From Rhabditophanes sp. KR3021 (taxonomy: Eukaryota > Nematoda > Chromadorea > Rhabditida > Alloionematidae): a stretch of DNA of 64,000 bases. The stretch lies in assembly GCA_963281155.1 (NCBI GenBank), contig CAUJLY010000005.1:1612001-1676000 (forward strand), given 5' to 3'. The notes beneath the pieces are model-generated. The model was not told the origin of the DNA. It was given only the letters and a program-made list of their open reading frames with translations, and did no database searches. The position numbers and the translations under genes are program-made. The stretch's first letter is position 1. Every line of letters begins with the position of its first letter. Below are positions 59,466 through 64,000 of this stretch, one piece after another.

Positions 59466-59571
59466 TCAAGCTAATGTAACGAGAATACGGGCAGGAACTG
59501 TTACCATGCTTAAAAATATGTACATCAAAAACCAATCTAATCGCTCCGACAATCTTACATAAGACTTTACA
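59466..59571 (-). pseudogene. duplicated last (M4) segment of the neighbouring ligand-gated channel
   Basis: After an acceptor-like TTTAG (minus strand, at 59572-59576) the frame reads 'VRLSERLDWFLMYIFLSMVT' and ends ...ILVTLA-stop. The channel's own end is 'VRISERLDWFLMCFFLFLVT' ...ILFSLM-stop. No stop interrupts the copy. Either an alternative last exon, the surviving end of a tandem paralogue, or a decayed duplicate. Confidence 0.7.
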
Positions 59572-59697
59572 CTAAACAAAACTACAATGAAATGCCACCA
59601 TGTCAAATCGCTGAAATGAAAAGATCTGCAATTCATAATGTTTTGTCTTCACACTAAGATGTTTTTAAAGTGATGCAGCATTTTATCAAGTCCACTT

Positions 59698-60216
59698 ATG
59701 ATCCTTACACCCTTTCCCATCCGTTCATTCGTTTTAAGTATTATATTTTATTTACTGTGTTACGAATTTATAATTAAAAAGGCCAATATCCCTAGGACAG
59801 TCAATTCTACAGCAGGAACAACAACAGATTCCACAAATGTTGTTTTGACTGTCTGTGCAGTAGGAATTATTGCCTCTATTATTATTGGAAGTTTAATTAA
59901 GTTACTAATTAGTACTAATTGTTATTTATTTATTTATGTTCTTTTATTGTACTTTTGTATTTTTATTAAACTAAAATAAATTTACTGTTAATTTTTATTT
60001 ATCTATTTTAAATTGTACATTAATAATATTTAAAATTCATCATACAAAGTGCAACAATTACCAAGAACAATCAGTCCTGATCCACTAGTAGCTAGTGGAG
60101 AGTTTCAAAATAGTGGTTCATTCATTAATCGCCTGGAATCTGACCAAAAAGCTAGTGTCAATGAAAATCCTCATATATTATATTTGTATAAAATATTTAA
60201 ATATTTAAATTGTTAA
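59698..60216 (+). CDS. small single-pass membrane protein candidate, 126 aa, two exons
   Basis: Proposed exons 59698-59911 and 60050-60216 join in phase, but the donor (A|GTACTA) and acceptor (ACAAAG) are weak. Seen: hydrophobic leader 'FVLSIIFYLLCYEFI', a Thr/Ser-rich short outer segment ('VNSTAGTTTDSTN'), transmembrane helix 'VVLTVCAVGIIASIIIGSLI', then a polar tail in exon 2 ('TISPDPLVASGEFQNSGSF'). The 3' end lies 15 bp from the convergent end of the channel gene. No family recognised. Confidence 0.35.
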
Positions 60217-60231
60217 AGCCAATCTTGTTTT

Positions 60232-63200
60232 TTACATCAAAGAAAAGAGTATGATGACAGGAACTGTTACCAAAAACAAAAAAAAGCACATCAAAAACCA
60301 ATCTAATCTTTCTGATATTCTCACGTAACCATTGTATTCTTTGCTAATTTTGTTGTTTTTTAGGTTTTGTTCTTGCCATTCAAAATCGCCGAACTCGGAT
60401 TGGAGGTCGTTATATAAATCATTCAGACGAAAGACTGTTTGTTCGAGGGAAGAAATTTTTTTGGAAAGGAATTCATCGTCGAGAGGGAAGTTTGATTTTG
60501 GGTAGCCGTAACATTGCTCTGGGAAAAAGTTTAATCCATTTTTGATGTTGCAGATTAAGTTCTTTGTGTCGTCTTGATCTGAGTTCTTCAGCATTACATT
60601 ATTTGAATGAACACAGTCTTCAGTTACTAAAATAGTTTTCTTTTTATAGCTATTCCTTTTAGATTTGGTGATTAAAGGAATTTTGGTAGCGACTTTGAGG
60701 AAAAACACTTTTAATAACCAAGCTGGTGGTTCTTTTCCACTTCTTCCAAGTCTGTGAACTTTCATCACAAAGCCAGTTGACATGGCAGCAAGTGAAACCG
60801 TTACCATGTTGAACAAAAAGTAAGTTACCAAAAGAGGAACGGAAGTTGAACTGTGTGGGACCTTTTCACTGACAACTAGAGAAAGAACGGCCATCTGTAA
60901 GAAATGCTTAGTATTAAACTGTGAGTTATGATTAGCCATACCGTTAATATTGCCGTCACTCCGAGTGTAAACCTTTCCTCTCTTTCTCCTAAAAACAATT
61001 AAATTAAAATTACACTAGTAAAAGTCATACCTGTTGTGGAGAACCTAGCGAATAATCCAACTACACTAATTGCACACATCACATAAGATGGAAATGTCAA
61101 CGTAACCATGTAAAAAAGTGGCTTACGTCTAACTGTGATTGCATATAATATCTCGCTAACCACCATTCCCTCATGTTCATATTCAGATTCATGCACAGAT
61201 ATATTCAACAAATGCCATTCTTCATTCTGAGTATAATGCTCAAGTGAATGTTCTACATGTGGTTTAAGACGAATCTTGTCCCACGAATAAGCCCAACTTG
61301 CAACCTTCAAAACTTAATTAAATTGACTTTAAATATTATTAAATTACCTCCAAGTTACAAAGTTGATCATCAAGAGGGAAGTTTCTAATATTCAAAGTGC
61401 ATGAAAAGCAAAATATTTCTGGTTTTGAGCTTTCAACTGTTCCATTAGCAAATAAGACTACTGTTGATCGTATATTTGACAACAAATTCTCATGTTGCAG
61501 CCTAGAAGCCGAGACCCTGGATTAATAGTTTGATTGATACGTCAAATTAAAGGTATGTAATATTTGTTAAGCTACACAATTAACATCAAGATGTATACAA
61601 AATCACAGCATATAACCAATCCAATTAAAAGCAAATAATTAGGCACATTCATTTTTATTGGGACAAAATAATACATTTTTGCACATATGTAATAAACAAT
61701 TATATTAAATCTTTTAATTTGTTTTAGAATCATTATTGCAACAGTCATTAACAATACAAATACACATTTATATTAAATCCTTCAATTTGTTTTATGATCC
61801 GTATTGCACCACTAACATATTGTCAAAATATGATGCATAAATATAGTGGGTGAGTGAACATATTGTGACAATTTGATGGATAAATTTAGTAGATTATAAA
61901 ACTAAGTTGTTCTTAAGTTCATTAAGAAGAAATGAATAAATATAGTTAATGTGTAAGTGGGCGATATTAGCACTTTAGAATAATTATGATTCAAGAACTT
62001 AAAGACTAAATATATGAAAACAGTTCAAGTTATGTACAATGGATAATTTAGACAGTACAAAATCAAATTAGTACATATTCATCAAATTAAGAACATGGTA
62101 CCGTTGCATTTGTGGCATATAAATTATTAGTAATACTTATTTTAAAAACTAAATCAAAATAAACAAAAGAAAAAGAAAACAACAGTTCATGTCCATGGAA
62201 TAAGATTGTGAAGGTGAATATGCCGCTAGTTTCTATATTTGTAATTATGTATCTATCCTAGGCCACCATTTTACATAGAGTGTTATGGAATATACTTCGA
62301 GTATAATAATGCATGAGTATTTGGTAAATCTTTTGTAGGAACAACGAGAAATACATTTATAACTTCGGTGGTTTTCATGCTAACACCAATCTTTTTGATC
62401 TGATAGTAGGAATTCCTAATTATGGGGATGAAAACAAGAAGGTGCATCCTTTGAATAGAGAGTGTTAAAAAGTTGCATACTTATGGATTGCTACATTATG
62501 CAGTTGTCTACAAATATCAAGAGATTCAAGTATAGACTGTTGTTGAAAAAAACTATGGAAGTATGTCAAAAAAGACCGATTATTTATGCCTTTGGAATTA
62601 ATTACACTGGGTCTTCAAATCCTTCTGTCTTTGAACTCAGAGTTGATCAAATATACTAGAGATTCTTTGTCCACTTTCACACATTGTATCATGAACTTTA
62701 TTCAACAAATATGCTCAAGAATAAGTTAACATTTTATCACGTTAATGTCTTTGAAGTTCAAATGATCTTGATCAATATGAATCTTCAGAAAAAGCGATGT
62801 CTCAATATTTATAAAGGAGATTAAATTGCCTTTGTCGATGCTTTATCTACTAAGAAATTTATTATTTTTAATGGTTGAAAAGTTTGAGACAAACGATTTG
62901 CATGTGCGAGAAAAAGTAATTTGTAAAATCAGCTATCTCAATATAAAAACGGTGTTCATGATAATGAAATAATTGCTACATAGTCATGCTTACAAAGGAT
63001 ACCTATTAATTTATTGGAGGAAAGACTATTACTCATTAATAGGCAAAGCAAATTTGAATGCGGATGCCTCTACTTTGAATATACTGAACAATTACAATCA
63101 GTAAAACGGGTTAAACAAATAAAGTCAAAAGTAACTCCAAGATCAGAAAGGCCATTAAGAGTAAAAGGAGGGATGCATAGTTGATAAGATTTCCATTATA

Positions 63201-64000
63201 AGAAAACAGTTGCTGAAAGACATCAAGCGAAGAACTTTTAGATAGTAAACAATTTGTGAATGATACATGTTTCGGAAGTTTAAAATTGATGAAACTATTT
63301 GGGCTATCTCAGGGCACATTAATAGGTAAAGTATCTAATAATTTAACTGTGTATTTCTAACTTAGATGAAAATGACTTAAAAAGACGACTACCTTGCTAT
63401 TTGTTTCATGCAAATTTAGGACATTTAAGATTATTGAGAACAATATAAAATACCTAATAATTTGACTGCGCTTTTAACGTAACTAAAAGACAGCAATTTA
63501 TTATTTTTTTCATGCGAATTTTAAGATTACTGAAACCCCTTAGGATATTTGAGTCTACTTACAAATTGAACACTATAATATCGGGGCTCCAAATATGCTG
63601 CGTGGGAATCCACGTTTTTTCAATTCCACCATAATCAGCTGGGTTCCATGCTAATGAAGGATCTGTCCATCTCTGAAAATTTATTAATCTAATTATTAAG
63701 TAATTTAATCGTAGTTTGCAGTATATAATTATAGTTTAATGGATATATTTAATTACCATTTAATATATTTAATGGTCCTTAGGACAACTAACCTCATCAA
63801 CATAAACTAAAACAGTCATAGTTTGTTTTAATTCATCAATGCCCAAAATGTGAACTAATTCTAATTCATATTCTACGTGGATTGTCCCATCTGGGGGAGC
63901 ATTCATATTATGATTATTCATTAGATATTCAGTTAATCTTTTTGAAGATCCAGGAACAACTGTGATATTTTCAAGACGTTTTTCATCTGCTAAAGAGTGG
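60232..64000 (-). CDS. Cys-loop ligand-gated ion channel subunit (nicotinic-receptor-like), 3' part, cut by window end
   Basis: Visible exons 64000-63793 (partial), 63672-63563, 61501-61348, 61304-61031, 60988-60942 and 60894-60232. A pentameric neurotransmitter-gated channel subunit in the plasma membrane. Seen: ligand-domain strand 'TMTVLVYVDE' and the loop 'WTDPSLAWNPADYGGIEKTW'; 'IPTQHIWSPDIIVFN'; the Cys loop 'CTLNIRNFPLDDQLC' (13 residues between Cys); M1 'FYMVTLTFPSYVMCAISVVG'; M2 'RFTLGVTAILTMAVLSLVVS' preceded by 'GEREE' (acidic, as in cation-selective channels); M3 'LLVTYFLFNMVTVSLAAMST'; a 100-residue intracellular loop; M4 'WFLMCFFLFLVTVPVIILF'. No YxCC C-loop is visible in exon d, so it is probably a non-alpha or nematode LGC-type subunit. 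Intron 2 (63562-61502) hosts an antisense relic. Confidence 0.92.
62340..63330 (+). pseudogene. decayed coding relic in channel intron
   Basis: Antisense to its host. Frames with 'YNFGGFHANTNLFDLIVGIP' (about 62360), 'KRPIIYAFGINYTGSSNPSV' (about 62575) and 'EERLLLINRQSKFECGCLYF' (about 63018), broken by stops. Looks like a once-coding insert; family not recognised, and no clear GIY-YIG motif seen. Confidence 0.3.

Noticed and set aside
1..64000. tRNA, rRNA, spliced-leader RNA or CRISPR arrays
   Set aside because: I scanned by eye for tRNA T-loop consensus, conserved rRNA strings and regularly spaced repeats and found none; a covariance-model scan would be needed to exclude small RNA genes.

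Overview
The window looks like AT-rich nuclear DNA of a nematode. Introns are mostly 36-50 bp with GT..TTT(C)AG borders. Gene content also fits: a Patched-related protein, an astacin with CUB and TSP1 domains, an FMRFamide-like peptide precursor, a Cys-loop channel, a PIR-1 phosphatase, a DRE-1/FBXO11 gene, and TTTCAG just upstream of several start codons, as in spliced-leader trans-splicing. This is inferred from gene structure and family knowledge; no species assignment was attempted.

Layout. 1-10 kb: 3' end of a SNF2/ARIP4-like helicase (+), a DNA transposon with about 160-bp inverted repeats, an aquaglyceroporin (-) and a seven-exon Patched-related gene (-) with an apparent 1-base frameshift. 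11-20 kb: a PIR-1 type RNA phosphatase (+), succinate dehydrogenase flavoprotein (+), a small RRM-like protein (-), an unrecognised 485-aa protein (+) and an FLP neuropeptide precursor (-). 22-30 kb: a four-KH FUBP-type protein (-), a decayed gene with a GIY-YIG-like domain, and a decayed partial copy of the FUBP gene. 30-36 kb: an astacin protease (-) and three tandem secreted EF-hand genes (-). 36-47 kb: a secreted Cys-containing protein (+), two small secreted ORFs, TIPRL/TIP41 (+), a repeat-rich 589-aa protein (+) and a fatty-acid-binding protein (-). 47-54 kb: full nine-exon dre-1/FBXO11 (-). 57-64 kb: NOP53 (+), a small membrane-protein candidate (+) and the 3' part of a Cys-loop ligand-gated channel (-) that runs off the window.

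Exon joins were worked out by hand from splice consensus, reading phase and family similarity. Nearly all multi-exon genes close to an exact multiple of three; the Patched-related gene does so only after discounting one base.

The most unusual signal is a set of decayed, intron-hosted gene relics. At least two copies (about 24.5-26.0 kb and 37.9-38.8 kb) share one protein architecture: a conserved N-terminal block, a KPIPN-type block, a region with Cys/His residues in one copy, and a GIY-YIG-like nuclease core with a GVSGN motif. Two further relics, in dre-1 introns, carry GIY-YIG-like motifs. Every intronic relic found lies antisense to its host gene. Partial duplicates of local genes (FUBP 3' half, the channel's M4 end, the RRM-like C-terminus) show that this region accumulates duplicated and decaying exons.
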